Source: Dryomyza anilis
Lineage: Eukaryota > Arthropoda > Insecta > Diptera > Dryomyzidae
Assembly (NCBI GenBank): GCA_951804985.1
Contig: OX638133.1
Location: 52,066,791-52,130,790 of the forward strand
DNA: 64,000 nucleotides
Direction of reading: 5' to 3'
Part shown: positions 1 through 9,710 of the stretch, piece by piece
How the letters are laid out: every line of letters begins with the position of its first letter
How positions within the stretch are numbered: the stretch's first letter is position 1
Program-made: the position numbers and the translations under genes
The notes under the pieces: generated by a model
What the model was told of the DNA's origin: nothing
Databases searched by the model: none
Seen by the model: the letters and a program-made list of their open reading frames with translations, nothing else

Positions 1-383
1 AATTGAAGTTGGGAAACAATTTTTACGCACTTAAAATTTTTTTTTTGTTCAAATAAAATTATTGTTATTGTTTTTCAAATAATACTAAATCCTATGAAAA
101 GCGATTATTAGACAATTGTCAAAGAGAGTAGCTCTCCTTTTCCGTTGCTGATGCGTTTACGATATTTGTGAGAATTTACGATAAAACGCATGAGGTCTAA
201 TTTCGGTTTGAATCATTGGTTTCTATCAATTCTACTTTTTCTTTCAACGCAGACCTAACGCCTTAAAGGCGAAATACTGTTACACCATGATAGAGTCAAA
301 TTTGAACCAAAGTGCCTTAAACTTTTGATTTTTGTCATATCATTAGTATATTCGAGTTTTTAAATTAATCGTTTTGAACCGTA

Positions 384-1689
384 CACCGAGAGCAAAACGT
401 AGTAACTGATAACTGCGTTTTCGACTAAGACGTGAATGAAAATCCTCCGACAATGAAACGTAGTTAATTCCAACTTCTTTTGAAAATTTACTTCGACGTA
501 GTTACGTTCAACTTTGACATAGTTATAAAAAAATATTTTTGAGCAACTACGCCTTTATTTTAAATAATTTTAAAAATGAAATGACATATATTTTTCTTTT
601 TTCTTTTATTAAAAAAAAAACTTTTTACAAACATTTACAATAATATGCATTATGCAAAGTGATGACGAAAGGTGGTCCACCATACGTTCACTCAAAAATG
701 TGGGATTTACATCGACGCCGTGGCATAAATTTAAATCTCAAGGTCGATGCTTACAGATAGAGTGAATCCAACGTTTTTCTGTTCCGCGCACACAAGTTTC
801 GCAATGAGACGTGTGCCGCTCAGCTACAACATGTTATCCAATGCAATAGGCGTTAAGTGCAGCAGTTGAACAGCCCCTTTCGGTCCTAGTACACACAGCA
901 GTACAAAATTGAGCGTGCTCTTGCCGCCGCTTTTGAATATATGCAACACTTTCTGGAGCATGCCCTGGTCGTCGTATTGGTCGATGACAAAATGCCAACT
1001 GAAGATACATTAATATATACAAAAATATATATATTAAACAGTCACCTGTAAGTTATACCAAGAAGCGCATGTGTATCATATACCCGCCTGCTAATCACTT
1101 GCTTCAGGTACTAGTGAGTAGTCCAGCTGCGGCTCAGTCTGCTCTCTGAGGATTAGTACAGACACCCCTTCTTGACGAATACCCTGGAGCGACGAGTCAG
1201 CTATTGATAGATATGAGAAAACAAATAGGATTTGTCCGCGGTGTCATGACACGGTGTCCCCAGTGAAATATGATTACCCCTTGCCAAAGGCATAATTTGC
1301 GACCGACTCGTTGGTGCAGTTCACATTACCACATTGTCGGTCATGGTAACACACCTCCTGGACGAACTCCAAGCATGCTGTTGATGGCCTTCATCTGTGA
1401 ATAAACCAGAAATATTTCGCCGCTATATTTCGTTGAGTCGTTTGGAATAAAGAACTAAATATATTTACATTATTTGTTAGCTTCATGCCATTATATTAAA
1501 TGTTGTAACTTACATGAGATTTGATGCAAAAAATATCGAATTGTGCAAATTTTATTTTAAATATTTCGAAACTGTCATGTTTTGTAAGGAACCACGCCGT
1601 AGTTATTAAAATGAAACGAAGTCACTTTTTAAGAATTTGTAGTTGACTACGAAAACCAGTAGATAGTTAACTACGTTTTGCTCTCGGTG
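384..1689. mobile_element. Non-autonomous DNA transposon with TA target duplication
   Basis: The two ends are inverted copies of CACCGAGAGCAAAACGTAGT (left from 384, right ending 1689), and each is flanked outside by TA, the target duplication of the Tc1/mariner superfamily. Sub-terminal ACGTAGTTA / AACTACG motifs recur inside both ends. The centre (about 660-1420) is more GC-rich than its surroundings and carries no recognisable transposase; a 62-codon open frame there resembles nothing I know. It is best read as an internally deleted or non-autonomous element. Superfamily rests on the TA flank and is inferred. Confidence 0.6.
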
Positions 1690-2229
1690 TATATATGTTA
1701 ATAAATGCTTTCAAAATTGAAATAGCGTGTTTTGGAAATGAAATCTCACATAGCATTTTTTGGAAATAACATTTTTAAAAGATAGCTCTTTTTGGAATTA
1801 AACATATTTTATTTTGCGTTTGGTTCATGTTTTTTATTTAGAATAAAGGTAATAGTGATTTTTTAAAATTATCCATGTTCAAAAATGTTCACATTAGGAT
1901 TTGAATCTTTAGTAATATAAATGACCAACATTTTTTAATAAAATGGAATATTCTCTACATTTAAACTCATTGCTTTCAACAGTTTGGATGTAATTTTTTT
2001 TCAGCTTGTTCATTATGAGCTTTTCCTTAACAGAGTATTTCCAATATAAGTTTCACAAAATCTTATTTTATTTCAACTAGACATCATTCCTAGTAGATTT
2101 GAATCTGATATTTTGAATGTTTTTTTAATTAGAACAACTGTATTTGCCAGACTTTACTAAACTAGAAGTGGAACGTGTTCATACAGACTTTTAGTGTAAA
2201 ACATTGTTATTCTTAAAAAAAGCATTTGT

Positions 2230-2410
2230 TTCAATACAGTTTATTGCAGAACCGAACGACGGGTGAGAGCTTTTCATAGGCAATGTTTTACTCTCGTAGG
2301 TTTGCCATTTACTGCCGAGAGGTAGCGCGGTATAGAAAAATACTTTCTATGAAAAGTAGACCTTTCGGCTCGCAGTCCAACGCACTAACCACTGAGCTAC
2401 CGCGGCTACA
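2230..2410 (-). mobile_element. tRNA-derived SINE, copy 1
   Basis: Read on the minus strand from 2410 the sequence starts with a tRNA-like head: GCCGCGGTAGCTCAGTGG followed by TTAGTGCGTTGGACTGCGAG, including an RNA polymerase III A-box-like TAGCTCAGTGG. The downstream body ends in CACCCGTCGTTCGG, a tail shared with a second copy at about 11180-11280. The shared tail and shared head in two separate places indicate a SINE rather than a tRNA gene. No second half of a tRNA cloverleaf is present. Confidence 0.6.
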
Positions 2411-3498
2411 TTACAAGTGGGAATAAAACCTTTAAATGAATTGATGTGGAGAAATCGTTTTCATATCTATACTTATAGAGATTTGGCCCGGAGATAAATG
2501 TTCTCATAAATCATATTTTACGCATAAATTTTGCAAAAATTAATCATGATATCCAGCCAAGAATAAGTAATCTAAATGATTTGGTTTTTATTCATTATAT
2601 ATGATTATAGTAAAAATCAATTATGATTAATTGAAAAAAAACGTGCGTATGTTAACTCATGCTTTATGTATAATATACTCAAAGTCATAAGTAATTGGAA
2701 TAGATCCTGGAATACATTTTATGTTTTATTCTTCATAATTTATGATAAAAATTTCATACATTCTGCCAAATCTACATAGCTTGCAGATGGCAAAACAGAT
2801 CCTAATTATGAAGAATAAAGTGAAAAATATCGCATTTAAATATAATACATCAATAGGAAAGGAACATTGGAAAGGGACATAAAAAACAATGAAAAATTAT
2901 CTCTTCAACTTATTTGTTTGTATAAATTAATATTTATTTTCAAATAACACATTTTGCACTTTATTCACTCACTTATATTATCTATAGACTGCAACTACGC
3001 CGTGGTTTTTCACAACTGGCGTGAATTGCGCATTAAGAAAATTAATATGCAATATGAAACACAAGTTATGAATAAATATTCATACTTTCGCCTGTTATAA
3101 TTAATAATAACATTTTGTAAAAATGTATGAATTTATCTATGAATTTATTATGAATAGGAATAACATTTTGTAAAAATGTATGAATCCTATTCATAATAAA
3201 TTCATAGAGATTTACAGTTTTTTATGTTATACATAATTCATGAATACAATTCATAAATAAGATAATTACAAAAATGATATGTATTGTATTTCAATTTCAA
3301 ACCAAAATTGTAAACAAAATGCATTGCAAATCTAGGTTTTTTTCTTCTATATTTTTGTTTCAAACCTTAATTTTAGGATCATACTCTGTAAGAAACAGAC
3401 ACTCGCTACACTTATTAGATTAATTTACTACATGTTCAATTTGTGTATATTGCATAATTTGATACATAGATTTGGAGTTGCAACATAGAAACCATTTT
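2411..3498. other. AT-rich stretch without genes
   Basis: No gene or element end is recognised here apart from the palindrome at 3137-3207, which is listed separately. Confidence 0.6.
3108..3207. repeat. Perfect 23-bp inverted repeat with nested direct repeat
   Basis: Positions 3137-3159 and 3185-3207 are exact reverse complements (23 bp, 25-nt spacer), giving a strong AT-rich hairpin. The spacer also repeats TAACATTTTGTAAAAATG, first seen at 3108. No TIR-type ends flank it. It may be the centre of a small foldback element or a replication-generated quasi-palindrome. Confidence 0.75.
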
Positions 3499-4148
3499 TA
3501 TACCCTACACTAAGAGTGAAAGGGTATATTCAGTTTGGTACGCCGTTTGTAACACCCAGAAGAAAGCATCTCCGGTATGGAAAAGTATATATATTCTTGA
3601 TCAGCATGACCTCCTGAGTCGATTTAGCGATGTCCGTCTGTCCGTCTGTCTGTCCGTCTGTCTGTCTGTCTGTCCGTCTGTCTGTCCGTATGTCTGTCTG
3701 TCTGTTGAAATCCCTAAGACTTTTAAAATTGAAGAGCTAGATAAATGAAACTTATAACTTAGATTACTAATATACCTACGCTGTATGTGCGAAAAAATTG
3801 GCGAGATCGGTCCATGGTGACCTATGATCCGACCACTTATGTTGAAATACCACATATAAAATGTACATATAAAGATCAATTTTTATGTATACGTGCTTAG
3901 GTAAACTTTGTTGGTCAAATATATATTGACATCATGCTCAAATACATGATAATAATGTTTTCCGGCGAAAAGACTTGTGGTTCACAAAAAAAAAAAAAAA
4001 ATTCGGTACACCTACCCATTTGTAAATATGGGTATCAAATGAATGGAAATTCTTCAGCGATTGAATGTTTGTAGTTATTTTCAGGATTCGTATACCCTGG
4101 TGACCTATATATCACTTTGAATGGTAACCACACATATGTGTAGGGTAT
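3499..4148 (+). mobile_element. Dispersed 'ATACCCTACAC' repeat (family R1), copy 1
   Basis: A ~650-bp unit bounded by TATACCCTACAC (3499-3510) and its inverse GTGTAGGGTAT (4138-4148). It contains a tetranucleotide microsatellite of TCTG/TCCG at about 3632-3705. The same unit recurs inverted at 34618-35190, in part at 60270-60720, and as remnants near 14834-14990 and 38073-38190. Homology with the other copies continues past the right TIR, through GTCGGCTATAG-type sequence to about 4310, so the real element may be longer. No protein is encoded. It behaves as a MITE-like interspersed repeat; superfamily is unknown to me. Confidence 0.65.
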
Positions 4149-4494
4149 TTATAGTCGGCTATAGTCGGAGTATAATTTTGATAATTCTAACTATCATAAT
4201 TACACCTACTTTAAAATTTCCCATGTGATCTAACCTTCCCAACTGGTTATTTATCATTTCTTGGAACTTTATGATTGGGAACAGAATCCTGGTCAATTAT
4301 TATTGAGTTAACCTGCTGTCAAGAAAAATATTCAAGTTGTGCTTTACCATTTTTGTAGTACAAAGTATCATTTTTAATGTCAATTTTAGCATCAATTGGC
4401 GTCAAATGACTTAAGGGCTGGGAGTAAAAAAAAATGTTGAAGTAATTTCCAAAATGTTATTTCCAAATGGAGCCATAAGGCGCCATGAGGAGCA

Positions 4495-4660
4495 TTTTTT
4501 AACAGAGATGTTGTTATTGTTTTCAATAGATATCACTTTTTAACAGAGTAGTTGTTAGTGTATTTCAGTTCGGATAATTTTTTAACAGAGGTGTTGTTAT
4601 TGTTTTCAATAGGGATCATTTTGTAACAGAGTAGTTATTAGTATAATTTCAGGTGTATTA
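4495..4660. repeat. Two-copy 83-bp tandem repeat
   Basis: A unit beginning TTTTTTAACAGAG occurs at 4495 and again at 4578, with internal TTTTTAACAGAGTAGTT sub-repeats. Sequence between 4310 and 5190 otherwise holds no recognisable gene. Confidence 0.7.
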
Positions 4661-5189
4661 TATGTATATTATATACATTATAATGGCAAGGAGCCATTGG
4701 GATGACATTTTAACATATGTTGTTAATGTTGATACATGTTATGAAGGCATGCAGCCGTAAAGAGTAAATTTGCAACTCATATTGTTGTTAGGATAATTAT
4801 TTCGGAGTAAGCATTTTTAATGGCAATATTTATTTATATGTACGTAATAATTTTGTTGTTGTATATGTTATAGAAGCAATTAAAATTTCAGTTTTATGCT
4901 TGATGATTTATTTTGCATGATCATCAAGAGAGTTGAGGAACAAAGGGTTCAATTTAAAACATTGTTGAGGAACGAAGATTTAAAACATGGCTATATGAAT
5001 GAATGTTGTTATTAGACATATATTTTTTGGTGGGTAATTTTTTTGTTGTAAACAGGTAAATGCACTTCTGCATTAACGCATTGACACATATTTAATTCAA
5101 GGTGAATTTTACTATAATGGATATTGTAGTATATTTTTATTTTACAAAGTCATGGTCATTTAATTCGTTTAATTTGCTTATATGAATGA

Positions 5190-6202
5190 ATGGGCCATAA
5201 GACTTCATTGGATCATTTTATGATATCCCCTTGTACTTATACGTCCATGTTTATAATCAAATTCAATCGGCTGTGCTGGTACTTGTACTCCATTTACAAC
5301 TATATTAAATCTTTGTAAATTGAAATGGCGAAAGTTATACGGATTTTCCGAACGCTTTCCGAGCTTTATTAGTTACCATACCAAATATTAAGAAATTTGG
5401 AAGTTGTCCAATTATAACATTATCTAACAGTAGAGAATGAGTGCCGGGGTGAATGGTGAATGTCTTGATTTCAACTTTTTTATATGGATAAATAGCATTT
5501 CTACTTTGTAAAACATTATGATTGTGCCATTAAAATATTACTATTAATGGTAAGATGATTAATGTATAAGTTAGCTTCATGAATTTTAATAGATGACTCT
5601 CCATATTTTGAATCTTCTAGTATATAAAAAGAAGGTTTCTCCATATTAAGGGTTACTTTAAGATCCACATTATTAAGAAGATATTTAGATTGATTAAATA
5701 TATCAGCATGAAGTTTTCCAATCAATTCAACTCGTTCTCCATTTTTAAATGTTTTCTTTCTAAACCTGGATTTTCATTCTCAACTATTGAATTAATTTTT
5801 TTTTATTTCTAATGATCATCCGCATGATTCAAGATGTGTAGATTTAGCATCATTTCATTGTTTTAAAAATGTTTCAATATAAGATCTATAGTGATAATTA
5901 TTATCAGATTGGGATACATTTCTATTATTTAAATGAACATTACAGCTCCGAAATAATGAATGAAGTAAATTGTTTATGACTCTTCCACTTCCATTAATTT
6001 CAACAATTAATCGTAAATAAACACTACTTAGATAACTATATGTATCACCATTTCCGAGTGAAAGAAATTCTATTGTAGTAGAGTTGTCAATTGTTGCTAT
6101 TGGACTATATGATACCTCCTCTGTTTTAATTATGCTAGTTTGTACAGGTGGTGACTCAAAAAGATCTAATTAACTTTTCATACATTCAATAAATCCTGCC
6201 AT
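5190..6202 (-). pseudogene. Virus-like capsid protein of the F54H12.2 family, decayed
   Basis: Read from the ATG at 6200-6202, the minus strand encodes a broken protein matching the F54H12.2-like family found in virus-like transposons of nematodes, cnidarians and arthropods. Visible blocks in order: LDLFESPPVQTSI near the start, a GNGDTYSYLSSVYLR block (about 6060-6000), NYHYRSYIETFL (about 5890), then GKLHADIF...LNNVDLKVTLN (5725-5640) and GQLPNFLIFGMVTNK (about 5430-5350). In-frame stops (one just after the tenth codon) and several frameshifts separate them. Homology fades near 5200, so the C-terminal part is missing. The two upstream minus-strand genes belong to the same module. Family recognition is from remembered motif order; a direct search was not possible. 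Confidence 0.7.
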
Positions 6203-6587
6203 CATAAATTAATTGACAGTTGCCAAATATATCAGTAAACTTCCTTCTTCTAGAACGTTTAGTTTTCATATGATCTTTTTTCTTTAGTCGTTTGAATTTT
6301 ATACGTTTTCCATTCCCATTTTGTATATTTCTAATTTTGCTAATAACTTTTTCTTTTAAATTTCGAACAGCCTTTTTACCCTGTTCAGTTAATATAGTTT
6401 TTATAGGTTTAGTACCTAACTCTTCCAAAACTGATTTTCCAATTTCGAGTGAATGGTTTTTTAAAGCATTTAATCCAGTTTTCATTAGAGGTTTTAGATG
6501 TGTATACAAGGCCGAAAAAAATGAACCAATTCCACGACCATTTTGAACAATTCTAGAAGAATGGTATATATCTCCTATATTATCCAA
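6186..6587 (-). pseudogene. Small basic virus-like protein with Gly-rich amphipathic N-terminus
   Basis: An uninterrupted frame of about 133 codons (the N-terminus probably extends to about 6606, where LINE sequence cuts in; there is no ATG at 6587). It has a glycine/hydrophobic segment GRGIGSFFSALYTHLKPL near residue 18, then a helical stretch, and ends in a highly basic tail (KRIKFKRLKKK...KTKRSRRRK). This layout is typical of the small capsid-associated protein encoded beside F54H12.2-type genes, and resembles adenovirus minor-core/minor-capsid peptides in general character only. Its stop overlaps the start of the downstream capsid-like gene, as expected in a compact viral gene block. The frame is intact but the start appears lost. 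Confidence 0.6.
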
Positions 6588-6610
6588 ATTTGATCCGGAT
6601 TGATTAAGAT

Positions 6611-6731
6611 ACTTACTTACTTAAATGGCACTTACAACCGTGGGTCGGTTTTGGCCGCTGAGATGAAGCCGCGCCAGTCGGATCTGCTTTGCGCGCGCTG
6701 ACGCCAGTTAGAAATACCAAGCGTTGCCAGT
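6611..6731 (-). mobile_element. 3' terminal fragment of the RTE-type LINE
   Basis: Minus-strand sequence ending in TTTAAGTAAGTAAGTA, a short tandem (TAAG)-type tail as seen at 3' ends of RTE-clade elements. Its other end (6699-6731) repeats about 30 bp also found at 7247-7278 at the truncated end of the larger LINE copy. It sits between the second and third virus-like genes, which must once have been adjacent. Confidence 0.6.
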
Positions 6732-6814
6732 ATTCCGCATTAAGATAGTACTCAGAATAAATCTTGTCCATGGTTTACATATAAATGATATCAGTACAAC
6801 TTATGAAGCTTCTT

Positions 6815-7247
6815 TTATATTACGAAAATGTACGTGCAATAAACGGGGTATTCATTCGACATAATATTTATTTTCTTTCCTTCATCATCTCGTATCATTA
6901 TAGAATTATTATTTATATTTGAAGATTCCAATGGATAATATTCAATATTTTTAAAGTGAACATAATTTATTTCATTTAAACATGGAAATATTTTTAAGCA
7001 TTTTATTTTTTGATCGCCTACATATCTGGGTTTAATAATGTCTGTGTACACAAACACTAGGTTGTATAGCTCGCTAGATCTTAATTTATAATTTGTATGT
7101 GAATTAAATTTTTCATAAGAATTCGATATAACATCTAACATTTTAAGTATTGTATTCTCCGATGCAAAGTGTCCATTAATACTGATTTTTACGCCAACCA
7201 ACTCAGGGTTTTCATTTATAGTATCTTGAATGTCTAATTTTTCAGCT
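6815..7247 (-). pseudogene. Virus-like protein with IxxRYVGD / IRDDEG motifs
   Basis: About 140 codons open on the minus strand. Residues near 70-80 read FVYTDIIKPRYVGDQKIK and near 120 MIRDDEGKKI, which correspond to the 'YxDIIxPxxVGD' and 'IxDDTGxxI' blocks of a small protein that accompanies F54H12.2-like capsid genes in invertebrate virus-like elements. The last ~15 codons of the open frame look out of register: the neighbouring frame ends in the family-typical HVHFR. One indel has therefore shifted the C-terminus. The upstream end merges with LINE sequence at 7247, so the true start is gone. Function in virion structure is inferred from neighbours only. Confidence 0.6.
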
Positions 7248-7528
7248 GACACCAGTTAGAAATACCAAGCGTTGCCAGGTTGTCCTCAACTTGGTCTTTC
7301 CAACGCAGATTTGGACGCCCTCTTCTACGCTGTCCACCTTCGAGTTTCGATTCAAGCACCTTTTTTGCCGTTCGTTCGACATGACCTAGCCAGCGAAGCC
7401 GCTGGATCTTGATGCGCTTGACTATGTCAATGTCGTCGAATAACTCATACGTGGTTCATCCTGATTCGATACTCGCTAGCAAAGCAGATAGGGCCAAAGA
7501 TTTTACGGAGAATCTTTCTCTCGAACAC

Positions 7529-8521
7529 TCACAGTACTCTCTCATCGGTGGAGGCCAGCGTCCATGTTTCTGCACCATAAAGTAGGACGGGCATTATGAG
7601 TGACTTGTAGAGCGTTATTTTTGTCCGGCGAGAGAGGGCTCTGCTTCTCAATTGCCTACTGAACCCAAAGTAGCACTTGTTGGCAAGAGTTATTCTCCGT
7701 TTAATCTCCAGGCTGACGTCGCTGGATCCCAGATAGACGAAGTCCTTCACAATATCGAACTTGTGGGTGTCAAAATCAGCTTTTTGTCCAAGACGCACGG
7801 ACTCTTTTTTGCTTGTTGACACAAGGAACTTCGTCTTGTCCTCGTTCACCGCTAGACCCATTCGACGCGACTCTTTCTCCAATCTCGAGAATGCTGCGCT
7901 GACTGCTCGTGTGCTCCTGCCAATGATATCAATATCGTCGGCATATGCGAGCAGCATGACACTTTTGTTGAGGATAGTGCCGCTTTGACGGAGTTCGGCA
8001 GCTCGAACTATTTTCTCCATCAATAAGTTAAAAAAGTCGCACGATAGGGAGTCACCCTGTCTGAAACCTCGCTCGGTATGAAATGGCTCGGAGAGGTCTT
8101 TTCCTATTCTCACTGAGCAACGTGTGTAGCTTAGGGTCATCCTGCAAAGCCTTATAAGTTTCGCAGGTATACCGAACTCAGACATTGCGGCGTATAATCG
8201 TTCCCTTATCGGAGTGTCGAAGGCGGCTTTATAGTCGACTAATAGGTGGTAGGTGTCGATCTGTTTTTCTAGGGTCTTTTCCTGGATTAGGCGCAATGTG
8301 AAAATCTGGTCTATGGTTGACTTTCCAGGTCTGAAGCCGCACTGATAAGGTCCAATCAGTCTGTTGACGATGGGCTTCAGACTTTCACATAATACGCTCG
8401 ATAGAACCTTGTATGCGATATTGAGTAGGCTGATCCCACGGTAGTTGGCGCAGATAGTGGGATCCCCTTTCTTAAGGATTGGGCAGAGTACACTGAGGTT
8501 CCAGTCACGGCATGCTTTCAT
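7529..8521 (-). pseudogene. LINE reverse transcriptase domain
   Basis: A 330-codon open segment carrying the canonical RT blocks: NYRGISLLNIAYKVL, GFRPGKSTIDQIFTL (about residue 62), a D-containing VDYKAAFDT motif A, RGFRQGDSLS motif B, and the catalytic LAYADDIDIIG motif C near residue 190, then FLVSTSK and FVYLGS blocks and the thumb. It copies LINE RNA by target-primed reverse transcription in functional elements. The segment begins without a start codon context and continues upstream only in other frames, so it is part of a longer polyprotein now broken. The YADD catalytic residues are still present. Confidence 0.85.
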
Positions 8522-8796
8522 CCGACCATATTCTGCTTACGAGCTCGTGCATGCTCTCTATTAGCTCTTCGCCTCCGGTCTTAAACAATTCAGCAGGCAG
8601 GCCATCAGCACCTGCGGCTTTTTTGTTTTTCAGCCGAGCAATGGCTGTTCTGACCTCGGCGGAATCTCAACGTCGTCATCAAGTACTGGGGTTGCCGGGT
8701 TTGCTTCTCTATCGGTGGAATTGAGGTCATCATCACCGGTCAGCAGTTTAGAGAAGTGATCCCTCCATATTTTCAGTGTGCTCTGGATATCTGTCA

Positions 8797-9404
8797 CTAG
8801 ATTTCCTTTCTCATCTTACAGGAAGAGGCTCCGGATTTTGAACCTCCGGCTAGGCGTCTTATTTTCTCGAAGAATTTTCGAGCCTCATTCCTGTCCCCAT
8901 GCATCTCAATCTCCTCACACTCACGTCTTTCTGCCTCGCTTTTTTTACGCCTGAAAAGACGTCTCTCTTCCCTCCTCTTCTCTTTGTATCGCTCCTTCGC
9001 AGCTCGCGTAGCTACTGACTGCAGGGTGGATTTGTACGCAGCGTCTTTCTCTGCAGTGGCCGCGCGACACTCTTGGTCATACCACTGATTCCTCAGGGGG
9101 CGTTGGAATCCAAGCACCTCTTCGGCAGCCGTACGCATAGAGCAGGAGATATGATTCCACTGCGCGCTTATATCATCGAAAGGAGGAGTGCTTTGTCTAA
9201 GCAGGTGAGAGAGTCGAGTGGAAAAGGCTTGCATTGTCTGTTGTAATTGCAGGCACCTTCTCTATAAAGGGTCCGGACATTCCAGATGCAGATCCGTGGG
9301 TTGCGTGGGTCGTCATCGTTGTAATCGGTCGTTATCCGAGGCTTCTTTTTTGTTTTCATTGGGCGCATAGGTATTTTCCGTGGTGGGACCCAAACCCAAC
9401 GCAC
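8797..9404 (-). pseudogene. LINE ORF N-terminal part: endonuclease start fused to linker
   Basis: Two overlapping minus frames. 9404-9280 gives ICIWNVRTLYREGACN, the first beta strand of an AP-type endonuclease. 9234-8797 gives the linker (NQWYDQECRAATAEKDAAYK and a Lys/Arg/Glu-rich helix) that normally separates endonuclease from RT. The endonuclease core between them, including its catalytic Asp/His residues, is absent. The copy could not have made a working protein. Confidence 0.65.
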
Positions 9405-9710
9405 GAACCCTCACTCTGAGGGAGATGCTCGCCACTCACTTTAGCCGACTTCTACACCGGGTGGTGTAGAGCGCCGTTTCCAGGGACTTCCACGAGGAGG
9501 ACTTCCACCGAAGTGGAGGTGTCACCATTTGACAATTTGCCAATTCTGGTGACCAGTGAGTTGACTTGAGACGACACCGACAAGGATTGCGCTGGCTTCG
9601 CCATGTTGAAGCACTCAGACACGTTGCCTTGTGATAATCGCCCCCATAGTCCCCTAATAGGAAGACAGTTGAGGAATATTTCGAAAAGGTACTCCATTAG
9701 AATTCGCGGA

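Larger units (their letters stand above)
7248..9710 (-). mobile_element. RTE-type non-LTR retrotransposon, broken
   Basis: A minus-strand LINE with, in order from 9710, an N-terminal ORF region (9452-9697), the first strand of an endonuclease domain (CIWNVRTLYREGACNYN at about 9300), a linker rich in charged residues (8797-9234), reverse transcriptase (7529-8521) and a degraded C-terminal/3' region to 7248. Most of the endonuclease is deleted: the frame jumps within a few codons from the first endonuclease strand to the linker. The 3' terminal ~120 bp are found separately at 6611-6731. Clade assignment (RTE) rests on the endonuclease start, RT style and TAAG tail. Confidence 0.75.

Noticed and set aside
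834..1022. 62-codon minus frame with several Cys residues
   Set aside because: No start context, no recognisable domain, and it lies inside a non-autonomous transposon.
2230..2410. tRNA gene on the minus strand
   Set aside because: Only the A-box half is tRNA-like. There is no B-box half or acceptor stem, and a second copy shares the non-tRNA tail, so it is a SINE.
3601..3879. Minus frame with repeated DRQTDGQTDRQTD
   Set aside because: Read-through of the TCTG/TCCG microsatellite in repeat R1, not a gene.
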